DNA of 64,000 bases, taken from assembly GCF_011516935.1 (NCBI RefSeq), contig NZ_WOTF01000006.1:1-64000 (forward strand), read 5' to 3'. The DNA is from Acetobacter farinalis. GTDB taxonomy: Bacteria > Pseudomonadota > Alphaproteobacteria > Acetobacterales > Acetobacteraceae. Positions 16,170-25,530 of this stretch are shown one piece after another. A model generated the notes under the pieces. The model ran no database searches. It was not told where the DNA came from and worked only from the letters and a program-made list of their open reading frames with translations. The first letter of the stretch is position 1. Each line of letters opens with the position of its first letter. Made by a program: the position numbers and the translations under genes.

Positions 16170-18008
16170 TTACTCGCCTATAGCTGCGCCGCCGGGGTGC
16201 CTGCGGTCATACCCGCCATAGTAGCGGGCTGAGCCTTTTTCGTTCAGGCGGGGGCCACCCACCAGAATGCCTTCGGGAATCCCCCACGGAGCATGGGGTG
16301 AAAAATGATACCCTTCGTGCTCCAGCGTTTTTTCAACCTCCGGGGAGACCGCACCGCTTTCTGCCTCCACGGAGTCCGGCAGCCACTGCTGGTGCAGGCG
16401 CGGCAGATCAATAGCCTGCTGGATATCCAGCCCGTAATCCACCACGCCGAGCACAACAGAGAGCACAATGGTGGGAATACGGGAGCCGCCGGGGCTGCCA
16501 ATAACCATCACCGGTTTTCCGTCACGGGAGAGAATGGTGGGAGACATGGAGGAAAGGGGTGTCTTGCCCGGTGCAATGGCGTTGGCCGTACTCCCCACAA
16601 TGCCGAACATGTTGGTCGAACCGGGTTTGGCGGAGAAGTCGTCCATCTCGTCATTCATGAAAATACCGGTGTTGCCGCCAATCACCTTTGAGCCAAACCA
16701 GCCGTTCAGCGTGTAGGTGGTGGAAATGGCAAAGCCGTTTTTATCAATAACGGAAAACTGGGTTGTTTCGTGCTTTTCCGGGGTGGCGTCACCCGCTTTC
16801 AGTGTCGCGGAAGGGATGGCGATATCCGTGGGAATGTGCGCGCGGATTTCCGCCGCATAGGCGGGGTCCAGCAGATGCGCGACCGGATTTTTTACGAAGG
16901 CCGGGTCTCCAAGGTCACGCCGGTCGGAATAGGCGTGACGCATGGCTTCAATTTCATAGTGCAGGGCCGGGGCGGTATGCAGGCCCAGAGCATGCATGTC
17001 ATAGCCCGAGAGAATGTCGAGAATTTCACACAGGGCAATCCCGCCAGCGCTGGGCGGCGGCGCGGTTTCAACCAGAAATCCGCGATACGTGCAGCGGAGG
17101 GGGGTGAGGTCCCGCGGGGTGTAGCGTGCAAAATCAGAGGCCTGCAGCACACCACCATTTTTACTGGATTCTGCAAGAATGGCCTGCGCTATTGGCCCTT
17201 TGTAGAAAGCATCCGGGCCGTTCTGGGCAATCTGTTCCAGAGAGCGGGCAAGGTCTTTCTGCACCAGACGGTCCCCCACCTGCAGGGGTGAGCCATCTGG
17301 GCGCAGGAAAATGGTCCGGGCGAAGCGATCAGCCCTGAAAGCTTCGGTCGATGTGTTCAGGAGGGAGACATCGCCTTCCTCCAGCACAAATCCATCACGG
17401 GCCAGCGCAATGGCCGGGGCCATCACAGCTTTACGGGAGAGATGCCCCCATGTGCGATGCACCTTGTCCAGCCCCGCCACGGTGCCGGGAATGGCGACAG
17501 ACTTCCAGCCGGTGACGGAAAGGTCCGGAATCACAGCGCCCTTGGCGTCCAGATACATATCGGCACGGGCGGCTAGGGGGGCCTTTTCCCGGAAATCGAT
17601 AAACACGGCCTGTTTGCCCGGTTCACGCAGCAGCATGAACCCGCCGCCGCCAATATTGCCTGCCGCCGGATACACAACGGCCAGAGCATAGCCCATGGCC
17701 ACGGCCGCATCGGCTGCGTTCCCGCCCTGCGCGAGAATACGCGCCCCGACCTGAGAGGCCAGCTTCTGGGCCGAAACAGCCATGCCATGTTCCCCCGGTG
17801 TGGGGGCGAGGGGCGGAAGCCCGCCCGGCTGAAGGGAGCCATATGCCAGTGGGTCCGGTGCACTGGCGGGCTGAGGTGCCGCGAAGGAGGAAACAGGCAT
17901 GCTGCCCGCGCCACACGTCAGCAGAACCAGAGCGGCAGAACGCAGGGCGGCCAGAGGGCGGCCTGCCAGAGAGCGGCTGGGTAGAGGGCGGTTGGGCAGA
18001 ATGGACAT
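16170..18008 (-). CDS. ggt: gamma-glutamyltransferase
   Basis: A 612-residue periplasmic enzyme of the Ntn-hydrolase fold that cleaves or transfers the gamma-glutamyl group of glutathione. It is made as a proenzyme that cuts itself before a catalytic threonine: HETTQFSV places that residue at T416, giving ~370- and ~200-residue subunits as in the family. A signal peptide ending near SSFAA (about 43) is present; GNIGGGGFML, STANAIAPGKTPLSSMSPTI and GSPGGSRIP are family signatures. It sits downstream of map on the same strand with a 5-bp gap. Confidence 0.95.
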   Translation of the reverse strand: MSILPNRPLPSRSLAGRPLAALRSAALVLLTCGAGSMPVSSFAAPQPASAPDPLAYGSLQPGGLPPLAPTPGEHGMAVSAQKLASQVGARILAQGGNAADAAVAMGYALAVVYPAAGNIGGGGFMLLREPGKQAVFIDFREKAPLAARADMYLDAKGAVIPDLSVTGWKSVAIPGTVAGLDKVHRTWGHLSRKAVMAPAIALARDGFVLEEGDVSLLNTSTEAFRADRFARTIFLRPDGSPLQVGDRLVQKDLARSLEQIAQNGPDAFYKGPIAQAILAESSKNGGVLQASDFARYTPRDLTPLRCTYRGFLVETAPPPSAGGIALCEILDILSGYDMHALGLHTAPALHYEIEAMRHAYSDRRDLGDPAFVKNPVAHLLDPAYAAEIRAHIPTDIAIPSATLKAGDATPEKHETTQFSVIDKNGFAISTTYTLNGWFGSKVIGGNTGIFMNDEMDDFSAKPGSTNMFGIVGSTANAIAPGKTPLSSMSPTILSRDGKPVMVIGSPGGSRIPTIVLSVVLGVVDYGLDIQQAIDLPRLHQQWLPDSVEAESGAVSPEVEKTLEHEGYHFSPHAPWGIPEGILVGGPRLNEKGSARYYGGYDRRHPGGAAIGE

Positions 18009-18013
18009 GCGGG

Positions 18014-18814
18014 TCAGCCTTCAGTCGGATAGGGCGGGCAGGTATAGCCAGCGGGCGAGAGGGTGAAAATCTCGTAGCCGGTTTCGGTAACCCCCAGCAT
18101 ATGTTCAAACTGGGCGGACAGAGAGCGGTCCCGCGTGACGGCTGTCCATCCGTCATCAAGAATCTTCACGTCAGCTTTGCCGATATTCAGCATCGGTTCA
18201 ATGGTAAACACCATCCCGGCCTTCAGCTTCATGCCCTCTCCGGGTTTTCCGAAATGCAGCACCGTGGGTTCCGCATGGAAGGTGCGGCCAATGCCATGCC
18301 CGCAGAAATCTTCCACAATGGAGTAGCGGTGTTTTTCAGCCAGTGTCTGGATGGCGTGCCCGATATCACCCAGCGTCGCGCCAGGGCGGACCACTTCAAT
18401 ACCGCGCATCAGGCACTCGTACGTGGTTTCAATCAGTTTGGCGGCTTTCAGGGGCACTTTGCCAACGGTATACATGCGGCTGTTATCACCATACCAGCCA
18501 TCGACAATGGAGGTGACGTCAATATTGACGATATCCCCTTCCTGAAGGGCTTTCTCTCCGGGAATGCCGTGGCACACCACATGATTGATGGAAATGCAGC
18601 TCGATTTGGGGAAGCCACGATAGTTCAGCGGGGCCGGAATGGCACCGTGGTCCAGAGTGTATTCGTGAATGATACGGTCAAGTTCACCCGTGGTTACGCC
18701 GGGTTTGACGTAAGGGGTGATCATATCCAGGGTGGCCGCAGCAAGGCGCCCCGCGATGCGCAGGCCCTCAAAATCCTGTTCGTTATACAGAATAATGCCG
18801 TTTCTGCCTGCCAT
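18014..18814 (-). CDS. map: type I methionine aminopeptidase
   Basis: Removes the N-terminal methionine from new proteins. The 266-residue protein has all five metal ligands in context: VNIDVTSIVDGWYGDNSRMY (two Asp), GHGIGRTFHAEP (His), MVFTIEPMLNIG (Glu) and SAQFEHM (Glu). It is the short type Ia form without an N-terminal extension. ATG 18814 is chosen: GGGAG lies 8 bp upstream, while the frame could extend to 18886. Confidence 0.96.
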   Translation of the reverse strand: MAGRNGIILYNEQDFEGLRIAGRLAAATLDMITPYVKPGVTTGELDRIIHEYTLDHGAIPAPLNYRGFPKSSCISINHVVCHGIPGEKALQEGDIVNIDVTSIVDGWYGDNSRMYTVGKVPLKAAKLIETTYECLMRGIEVVRPGATLGDIGHAIQTLAEKHRYSIVEDFCGHGIGRTFHAEPTVLHFGKPGEGMKLKAGMVFTIEPMLNIGKADVKILDDGWTAVTRDRSLSAQFEHMLGVTETGYEIFTLSPAGYTCPPYPTEG

Positions 18815-18924
18815 GCTGATGCTCCCTTTTGATACAGCGCTCATTTCAGAGAGATGCAAAATGGAGACAGGGCGCAGCAAAGGCAACCCGCTTCCTGAGT
18901 GGAAGCGGGGAATTCAGGAAAAAA

Positions 18925-20100
18925 TCACGTGTGGTTGCGTGAGGAACGGCCAGACCGTGTGCGGTGTGTTGTGGCGGTGGCGGGGCGTACTTTTGCCCCG
19001 ATCAGCCGCACATGGTGCCCCCCTGTAACCGGCGTTGCCAGCACATAGCGGCGGCCGTGGCGCAGGGACCGGCGGCCTGTGGGGGCTTCGGCCACTTCCA
19101 GCGGTGCATGGCGGGCGGAGGCCGCCGCCAGCATGATCACGCGGCCACCACGGGTACGGCGGGCGGAAACCGTATTGCGAGCCAGAACCAGCGGACGCGG
19201 CACCGGCGCCACGCCCTCGGCATCAAAGCCGCGGTCAAGCTGGTTTGCCATGGCAATCGTGCGCTGGCCGTTGGAGGAGGCCCCCAGCACCACGCCCACA
19301 AGCCGCACATCATTGCGGATGGCGGATGTGACAAGGTTGTGCCCGGCTTCCTGCGTGTAGCCGGTTTTCATGCCATCCGCCCCGGCATAGACTTTCAGCA
19401 TGGGGTTATGATTGGGGATCATGCGCCCATGGAAGCGGAAAGCCGCTACGGAGAAGTAATGATAATCTTCCGGGAAGTCTGTCACGATATGGCGTGCCAG
19501 AACAGCCAGATCACGCGCGGTGGTCAGCTGTTCGGGGTCCGGCAGACCGGAAGCATTGCGGAAGGTCGTGTTGGTCATGCCCAGAGCACGGGCCTGCTGC
19601 GTCATCATCGCGGCAAACTGCGGCTCACTGCCGCCGCCCAGAAGTTCACCCAGCGCACACGCGGCATCATTGGCGGATTTGGTGACCAGCGCCAGAATAG
19701 CCTGCTCGACCGTCAGATGAGAGCCGGGAACCAGACCGAGTTTTGAGGGTTCCATAATAGAGGCATGGATGGAGACAGGCACACTCTGGTCAAGCGTGAT
19801 GGTGCCGGCACGTAGTGCGGAAAACGCCATGTAGAGCGTCATCAGCTTGGTCAGGCTCGCGGGGTAGCGGCGCAGGTCCGGATCATCCTGAGCGAGCACG
19901 GCGCCTGTGCGGGCATCCATGACGATAGAGCTCATCTGCCCGGCATATTGTGCGTGGGCTGCACGTTCAGTGATAAAGGAGCCCAGAGCAACCCCGGCCA
20001 GCAGACCGGCCCATTTGCGCAACCGGGAGGGACGTAAGCATGAAGGTGCGGCCTGTGTGTGGTGGCCTGTCCCGTGTCCTGCTGCGTGAATTTCTGGCAC
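18925..20100 (-). CDS. D-alanyl-D-alanine carboxypeptidase (peptidase S11)
   Basis: A 391-residue penicillin-binding protein of the low-molecular-weight class that trims the fifth D-Ala from peptidoglycan stem peptides. The three active-site motifs are S82-x-x-K85 (ASLTKLMT), S142-x-N144 (KSANDAA) and K245-T-G247 (DGMKTGYT). A signal peptide ends near AAHAQ (about 50). Unlike DacA/DacC the C-terminal domain is replaced by a basic Arg/Thr-rich tail (RTRSGRSSRNHT). Start is GTG 20100, with GTAGGA 8 bp upstream. Confidence 0.92.
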   Translation of the reverse strand: MPEIHAAGHGTGHHTQAAPSCLRPSRLRKWAGLLAGVALGSFITERAAHAQYAGQMSSIVMDARTGAVLAQDDPDLRRYPASLTKLMTLYMAFSALRAGTITLDQSVPVSIHASIMEPSKLGLVPGSHLTVEQAILALVTKSANDAACALGELLGGGSEPQFAAMMTQQARALGMTNTTFRNASGLPDPEQLTTARDLAVLARHIVTDFPEDYHYFSVAAFRFHGRMIPNHNPMLKVYAGADGMKTGYTQEAGHNLVTSAIRNDVRLVGVVLGASSNGQRTIAMANQLDRGFDAEGVAPVPRPLVLARNTVSARRTRGGRVIMLAAASARHAPLEVAEAPTGRRSLRHGRRYVLATPVTGGHHVRLIGAKVRPATATTHRTRSGRSSRNHT

Positions 20101-20379
20101 TGCGCGATCCTACCTGTTTTTTTCTTCAGGATATCAGGGTTGTGGTACTTCAGATTATAAGGCCGCGTCTATAAGAAATCTGGAGACTCCGGACTCTGCG
20201 CGGTGCTCTTGACCTCATGGTGTCAGGGTATCATGTGGCATAAATAAGGCATTTTTCACGGTATTGTCTTGATTTTGGAACGTTTCTCAGAGTCAAAGCC
20301 CCTTCCATCCTTTCCTTGATTACCAATATGATAGCCTATGATTTTTTCTGTCAGAAACCGGGAACGGAGTTCCAACCCG

Positions 20380-20760
20380 ATGGTATCGCGTCATTTTTCA
20401 GTCCTGCACACAGGCAACGGGCCTTCCCGGCGTGATGCCGGAGGGGTGGATTCGGGTGACGATATGAACGATGTCGGCGTGGTGGTGCGGGCGCGGCCCA
20501 AAACGCGCAAGCCCGCCATGTACAAGGTTCTGATGCTGAATGATGACTACACGCCGATGGAATTTGTCGTGCATGTGCTCGAACGGTTTTTCCAGAAGAA
20601 TCGGGATGAGGCGACCAGCATCATGCTGAACGTGCACAAACGCGGTGTGGGCGTGTGTGGCGTGTTCACCTACGAGGTGGCCGAGACAAAGGTCACGCAG
20701 GTGATGGATCTGGCCCGGCAGAACCAGCATCCGCTACAGTGCACGCTTGAAAAGGACTGA
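20380..20760 (+). CDS. clpS: ATP-dependent Clp protease adaptor ClpS
   Basis: Delivers N-degron substrates to ClpAP. The 126-residue protein has the conserved core [23 protein letters not shown], then [23 protein letters not shown]; the N-terminal ~40 residues are a flexible tail. The start is ambiguous among ATG 20338, 20380 (GGAG upstream) and 20464; the middle one is used. It precedes clpA by 152 bp, the common clpS-clpA order. Confidence 0.93.
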   Translation: MVSRHFSVLHTGNGPSRRDAGGVDSGDDMNDVGVVVRARPKTRKPAMYKVLMLNDDYTPMEFVVHVLERFFQKNRDEATSIMLNVHKRGVGVCGVFTYEVAETKVTQVMDLARQNQHPLQCTLEKD

Positions 20761-20912
20761 GTACAGGGCAGCAAAAAAGCTCACATACTATTTTTTATGC
20801 AGTTGTGACTCGCAATTCCTCGCAAAGCAGCCAAATATGATGCGAAGATACCAGACACGGTGGCGGTCATAGTCTCCGTACTCTGGCCATCTGGGGAAAG
20901 GAGCGTCTCGTC

Positions 20913-23258
20913 ATGTTGTCACGCAATCTTGAGCAGACGCTACATCAGGCGCTTATTCTGGCCGGCGAGCGGCATCACGAATATGCCACGCTGGAGCATC
21001 TGCTGCTTGCCCTGGTTGATGATACGGATGCCGTAACGGTGTTCCGGGCGTGTGGCGTTGATCTTGATCGCCTGCGCACCGATCTGACAGGTTTTCTCGA
21101 CAAGGATCTGGCCGGTCTGGCCTCTGACCGGCCCACCGAACCAAAACCCACGGCCGCGTTCCAGCGCGTTATCCAGCGTGCGGCCATTCACGTGCAGTCC
21201 ACCGGGCGGGATGAGGTGACAGGCGCCAACGTGCTTGTGGCCCTGTTTGCCGAGCGTGAAAGCCATGCTGTCTATTTCCTGCAATTGCAGGACATGACGC
21301 GTCTGGACGCTGTCAATTTCCTCTCGCACGGTATCGCCAAGGCACCGGACCGCTCGACGCGCCGCCCCGTGACGGGAACCGGCGCGAATTCCGGCCCGGA
21401 AAAAGGTGAGGATGCCGAGCGGGGTGAAAGCCGCAGCCAGAAAAATCAGGATGCGCTCTCCACCTACTGCGTCAACCTCAACACCAAGGCGCTGGCGGGC
21501 AAGGTTGACCCGCTGATCGGGCGGGATGAGGAAATTGAGCGCACCATCCAGATCCTGTGCCGCCGCACCAAGAACAATCCGCTTTATGTGGGTGACCCCG
21601 GCGTGGGGAAAACCGCCATTGCCGAAGGGCTTGCCCGCCGCATTGTGGAAGGCAACGTGCCGGAAGTGCTGCTGAAAGCCACCATCTATTCTCTGGATAT
21701 GGGGGCGCTGCTTGCCGGCACCCGCTACCGTGGGGATTTTGAAGAACGCCTGAAAGCGGTGGTGACGGAGCTGGATCAGGACCCGCACGGAATTCTGTTT
21801 ATTGATGAAATCCACACCGTGATCGGGGCCGGGGCTACGTCAGGCGGGGCTATGGATGCATCCAACCTGCTGAAGCCAGCTCTGGCCGCGGGCACACTCC
21901 GCTGCATCGGCTCCACCACCTACAAGGAATTCCGCCAGCATTTTGAAAAGGACCGGGCTCTGGTGCGCCGGTTCCAGAAAATTGATGTGCCGGAACCCAG
22001 TGTGGATGATGCCGTCAAAATTCTGCGCGGCCTGAAGAGCAGCTACGAAAAGCACCACAAGGTGCGCTACACGGATGATGCCATTCGCGGGGCCGTGGAG
22101 CTTTCCGCCAAATATATTCATGACCGCAAACTGCCGGACAAGGCGATTGACGTGATTGATGAGGTGGGTGCCTCACGCATGCTTCAGCCGGAAGGGCGGC
22201 GGCGTAAAACCGTCAACCTGAAGGATGTGGAAGATATCATCGCCCGCATTGCCCGCATTCCGCCCAAGAGCATTTCGGCGGATGACAAGGAAGTGCTGCG
22301 GTCTCTGGAGCGTGACCTCAAGGGAATGGTGTTCGGGCAGGATCAGGCGATTGATACGCTCTCCGCCGCCATCAAGCTTTCCCGCGCCGGGCTGCGTGAC
22401 CCTGAAAAGCCGATTGGCAACTATCTCTTCTCCGGCCCGACGGGCGTGGGGAAAACCGAGGTGGCGCGCCAGCTTTCCACCACCTTGGGGATTGAGCTGA
22501 TCCGGTTTGACATGTCCGAATACATGGAGCGGCACTCCATCTCCCGCCTGCTGGGTGCGCCTCCGGGCTATGTCGGGTTTGATCAGGGCGGCCTGTTGAC
22601 CGATGCCATTGATCAGCATCCGCATGCGGTGTTGCTGCTTGATGAAATCGAGAAAGCACACCCTGACCTGTATAACATGCTGTTGCAGGTGATGGATCAC
22701 GGGCGGTTGACGGACCATAATGGCAAGACGGTGGATTTCCGGAATGTCATTCTGATCATGACCACCAATGCCGGGGCTTCGGATCTCAGCAAGGAGGCCA
22801 TTGGTTTCGGGCGTGATGCACGGACCGGGGAGGATGAAGAGGCCATCAAACGTCTGTTCACCCCGGAATTCCGGAACCGTCTGGATGCCATTATTCCGTT
22901 TGCCAACCTCACGCCGGAAACGGTGGGCTGCGTGGTTGAGAAGTTTGTGCTCCAGCTTGAAGCCCAGCTTGCAGACCGCAACGTGACCATCGAGCTTTCT
23001 TCCGCAGCCAAGGAGTGGCTGGCGGAGCGTGGGTATGACCGGCTTTATGGTGCGCGCCCGCTGGCGCGTGTCATTCAGGAGCACATCAAGAAGCCGCTGG
23101 CTGAAGAACTTCTGTTCGGCAAGCTGACAAAAGGCGGCGCTGTAAAAATCGGCCTGAAGAACGATGCACTCGTGTTCGATATCCTGCCGAGCAAAACGTC
23201 CGGCAGCACGAAAGAAGATGAGCGCGGAGATGAACGGGAAGAAGAAGCGGCTGACTGA
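20913..23258 (+). CDS. clpA: ATP-dependent Clp protease ATP-binding subunit ClpA
   Basis: A 781-residue AAA+ unfoldase that feeds proteins into the ClpP chamber. The N-domain has [28 protein letters not shown]. Walker A of module 1 is GDPGVGKT (227-234) with Walker B ILFIDEIH; module 2 has GPTGVGKT (about 508-515) and [13 protein letters not shown]. The absence of the long middle coiled coil separates it from ClpB. The tail is acidic (DEREGD...EEEAAD). A good ribosome-binding site GGAAAGGAG precedes the ATG. A terminator follows. Confidence 0.96.
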   Translation: MLSRNLEQTLHQALILAGERHHEYATLEHLLLALVDDTDAVTVFRACGVDLDRLRTDLTGFLDKDLAGLASDRPTEPKPTAAFQRVIQRAAIHVQSTGRDEVTGANVLVALFAERESHAVYFLQLQDMTRLDAVNFLSHGIAKAPDRSTRRPVTGTGANSGPEKGEDAERGESRSQKNQDALSTYCVNLNTKALAGKVDPLIGRDEEIERTIQILCRRTKNNPLYVGDPGVGKTAIAEGLARRIVEGNVPEVLLKATIYSLDMGALLAGTRYRGDFEERLKAVVTELDQDPHGILFIDEIHTVIGAGATSGGAMDASNLLKPALAAGTLRCIGSTTYKEFRQHFEKDRALVRRFQKIDVPEPSVDDAVKILRGLKSSYEKHHKVRYTDDAIRGAVELSAKYIHDRKLPDKAIDVIDEVGASRMLQPEGRRRKTVNLKDVEDIIARIARIPPKSISADDKEVLRSLERDLKGMVFGQDQAIDTLSAAIKLSRAGLRDPEKPIGNYLFSGPTGVGKTEVARQLSTTLGIELIRFDMSEYMERHSISRLLGAPPGYVGFDQGGLLTDAIDQHPHAVLLLDEIEKAHPDLYNMLLQVMDHGRLTDHNGKTVDFRNVILIMTTNAGASDLSKEAIGFGRDARTGEDEEAIKRLFTPEFRNRLDAIIPFANLTPETVGCVVEKFVLQLEAQLADRNVTIELSSAAKEWLAERGYDRLYGARPLARVIQEHIKKPLAEELLFGKLTKGGAVKIGLKNDALVFDILPSKTSGSTKEDERGDEREEEAAD

Positions 23259-23274
23259 TACAGCCTGCTTCTGC

Positions 23275-23308
23275 GGCCAGCCTGATCAGTCAGGCTGGCC
23301 GTTTTTTT
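23275..23308 (+). terminator. Rho-independent terminator after clpA
   Basis: Stem GGCCAGCCTGA / TCAGGCTGGCC with a four-base loop TCAG, followed by G and seven T. It lies 16 bp after the clpA stop and faces the convergent DUF3465 gene. Confidence 0.92.
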
Positions 23309-23354
23309 ATGCGCGCCTTTTCAGGCGGGGAGCAGCCCGGCGTGTCGGCCGGAT

Positions 23355-23855
23355 TTACTGATAGCGTGTGCCGTTAACGGCCACATAGCCCGGCACATGC
23401 CAGGAAGAGCCGGTGCCATGGTGGGTCCAGTCAATGCCCTGACGCCGCATGGAATCAAAATAATAGCGGCCAACCACTTCGACCTGATCTCCCTTGGCCA
23501 CCCAAGGCCATGCGGGTGCCTGCATCTCATCCAGCCCTGAGACAACGCGGATGGAGACTGTCGGGGTTACAGCCACGTAAAAATATCCGTGCCAGCCGCT
23601 CCGGGTGCGTTTCGCGTTGGGGCTGACAGCCAGAACCCTGCCGCAGATATGCACAGCCGTATCCGCTTTGTCTCCGCCATTCTCATACGCGAGCTGTTTG
23701 GAGATAAAATCCTGATTATCGCACGTTGCGGAAACGGTCTGGGGGGCATCAGAGGTTTCATAATGCCTGCCTCGGCTCAGGGCCGGGGGTGTCAGGCTTG
23801 CAAGGCCTGCCAGCAGCAAGGCAGAGATGGGAAGAAGACGGGCATATGCCATCAT
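23355..23855 (-). CDS. exported DUF3465-type protein
   Basis: A 166-residue protein with a signal peptide ending near PPALS (about 27). The mature part has AVHICGRVLAVSPNAKR, the OB-fold-like GDQVEVVGRYYFD, and WTHHGTGSSWHVPGYVAVNG, matching the DUF3465 pattern of a V-x-G-x-V start, a V-E-x-x-G-x-Y strand and a W-T-H-H segment. Function unknown; two cysteines in the mature region may pair. It is 12 bp downstream of the PPK2 gene on the same strand. Confidence 0.75.
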   Translation of the reverse strand: MMAYARLLPISALLLAGLASLTPPALSRGRHYETSDAPQTVSATCDNQDFISKQLAYENGGDKADTAVHICGRVLAVSPNAKRTRSGWHGYFYVAVTPTVSIRVVSGLDEMQAPAWPWVAKGDQVEVVGRYYFDSMRRQGIDWTHHGTGSSWHVPGYVAVNGTRYQ

Positions 23856-23867
23856 GGAACAGACCTT

Positions 23868-24764
23868 TTAGTGTTTTTCGGCCATCAGGTGCGCGCGGTA
23901 CTCGTTCAGGAACTGTGAGACATCCGGCGCGGGCTGCGGGGGTGTCTGGTCCAGGTTTTTCAGTGCGCGGATAATGGCGCCGATCACGACCAGCCGTGCA
24001 TACCATTTATGGTTGGCAGGCACCACAACCCATGGGGCATATGGGCGTGCCGTCTCGGCAATGGCATCCTGATAGGCTTTGGTGTAGTCGTTCCAGTATT
24101 CTCGCTCCTTGATGTCAGAGGGTGAGAATTTCCAGCGTTTGTCGGGAATATCCAGACGCGCCAGAAGCCGTTCGCGCTGCTCTTCCTTGGAAATATGCAG
24201 GAAAAACTTCAGAACGACCGTGCCCTGACGGGACAGGTAGTGTTCCAGATGGCGGATATCCTTGTAACGGCCAGCCCAGAATTCCGGTGTGTTGACGGGG
24301 CCGCTCAGATGCTCGCTGTCCAGAAGTTCCGGATGCACGCGCGTCACCAGAACATCTTCATAGTGGCTGCGATTAAAGATTGCGATGCGGCCAACCTGCG
24401 GGGCGGCCGCATGAATGCGCCACAGAAACCCATGCTGCAATTCCAGCGGGCCGGGTTGCTTGAAAGACGTGACAGACACCCCTTGGGGGTTCACGCCAGA
24501 CATGACGTGCTTGATGGTGCCGTCTTTGCCTGCGCTATCCATGCCCTGGAGAATAATCAGCATGGAGTGGGTCTGGTTCGCGTAAAGCAGCCCCTGCAAA
24601 TCCTGCAGGCGTGTTTTCACGGTTTTGAGAAGCTCCGCCCCTTCTTCCTTGGTCAGGCCCAGATTGCCATTATCATCCGGGTTGTGGCGGCTGAGGTCAA
24701 ACTGTGCTCCGTCGGTAATGTGATAGCTGTCCAGAGCGTGCAGAAACTTGGCGAGTTTGTTCAT
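23868..24764 (-). CDS. ppk2: polyphosphate kinase 2 family protein
   Basis: A 298-residue P-loop kinase that transfers phosphate between polyphosphate and nucleotides. Walker A is GMDSAGKDGT (about 74-83); the family segment NRSHYEDVLVTRVHPE and lid region KFFLHISKEEQRERLLARL follow, as does WKFSPSDIKEREYWNDY. Length matches the single-domain PPK2 class; which nucleotide it uses cannot be told by eye. Likely helps balance nucleotides and polyphosphate under stress. Confidence 0.9.
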   Translation of the reverse strand: MNKLAKFLHALDSYHITDGAQFDLSRHNPDDNGNLGLTKEEGAELLKTVKTRLQDLQGLLYANQTHSMLIILQGMDSAGKDGTIKHVMSGVNPQGVSVTSFKQPGPLELQHGFLWRIHAAAPQVGRIAIFNRSHYEDVLVTRVHPELLDSEHLSGPVNTPEFWAGRYKDIRHLEHYLSRQGTVVLKFFLHISKEEQRERLLARLDIPDKRWKFSPSDIKEREYWNDYTKAYQDAIAETARPYAPWVVVPANHKWYARLVVIGAIIRALKNLDQTPPQPAPDVSQFLNEYRAHLMAEKH

Positions 24765-24909
24765 GGATCTGACTCTTGGTAAGTGCCTGCCACTCTTAAA
24801 ATCCGGCGACAGAACGGGTAAAAAACAGAACTCCGGGCGTCAGGGAGAGAAATGCCGGAAACAGGCATCCCCATGCGCAAAGGTTGCTAAACGGTGCCGG
24901 GAGCCACAT

Positions 24910-25524
24910 ATGCAGCTTATGGTTTTTCCGCATGCTTCCCTTCTTGAACAGTCTGCCCGTCCCGGTGGCACATTGGCTGGCCTTCTTCTGGTGGCAACAC
25001 CGGCTCTGAGCGTAACGCAGTTTGACAGGAGTGTCATTTATCTTTGCGCGCACGCCTCGGGGGAAGGCGCCATGGGGCTGGTCATCAATCGGCGTCTGCC
25101 CAGGCCCGGCTTTGAAGAACTGCTTGAACAGCTGGATATTGAACCCTCTCCCCCCTTGCGGCGGCTGGGCTTGTGTGCTGGCGGCCCTGTGGAGGAAATG
25201 CGGGGGTTTGTGCTGCACTCCTCTGACTGGAAGGGTGAGGGCAGCATGCAGATTTCAGAGGCGGCGACCTTAACAGCGAGCCTGGATGTACTGAATGTCA
25301 TGGCCAAGGGGGGCGGCCCGCAGGATGCTCTGCTGGCCATGGGGCATGCAAGCTGGGAAGCAGGGCAACTGGAAGAGGAAATTTTCCAGCATGATGCCTG
25401 GCTGCTCGCCCCTTTCAGCCGGGAGGTGGTCTTCGGGCATGATCACACCGCCAAATGGCGGCAGGCGCTTGCCCTGATCAATATCGACCCGATCCGCCTG
25501 ACAAGCCGCCCCGGCCACGCCTGA
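24910..25524 (+). CDS. YqgE/AlgH family protein
   Basis: A 204-residue cytoplasmic protein of unknown biochemical function, broadly conserved in Proteobacteria. Family marks are LAGLLLVATPALSVTQFDRSVIYL, GAMGLVINRRL, LCAGGPVEEMRGFVLHS, and the C-terminal LAMGHASWEAGQLEEEI followed by DAWL. ATG 24910 is preferred, with GGGAG 8 bp upstream, over in-frame upstream codons that would overlap the divergent PPK2 start. It converges with the alginate-export-type gene, leaving only 6 bp between stops. Confidence 0.9.
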   Translation: MQLMVFPHASLLEQSARPGGTLAGLLLVATPALSVTQFDRSVIYLCAHASGEGAMGLVINRRLPRPGFEELLEQLDIEPSPPLRRLGLCAGGPVEEMRGFVLHSSDWKGEGSMQISEAATLTASLDVLNVMAKGGGPQDALLAMGHASWEAGQLEEEIFQHDAWLLAPFSREVVFGHDHTAKWRQALALINIDPIRLTSRPGHA

Positions 25525-25530
25525 GGCGGT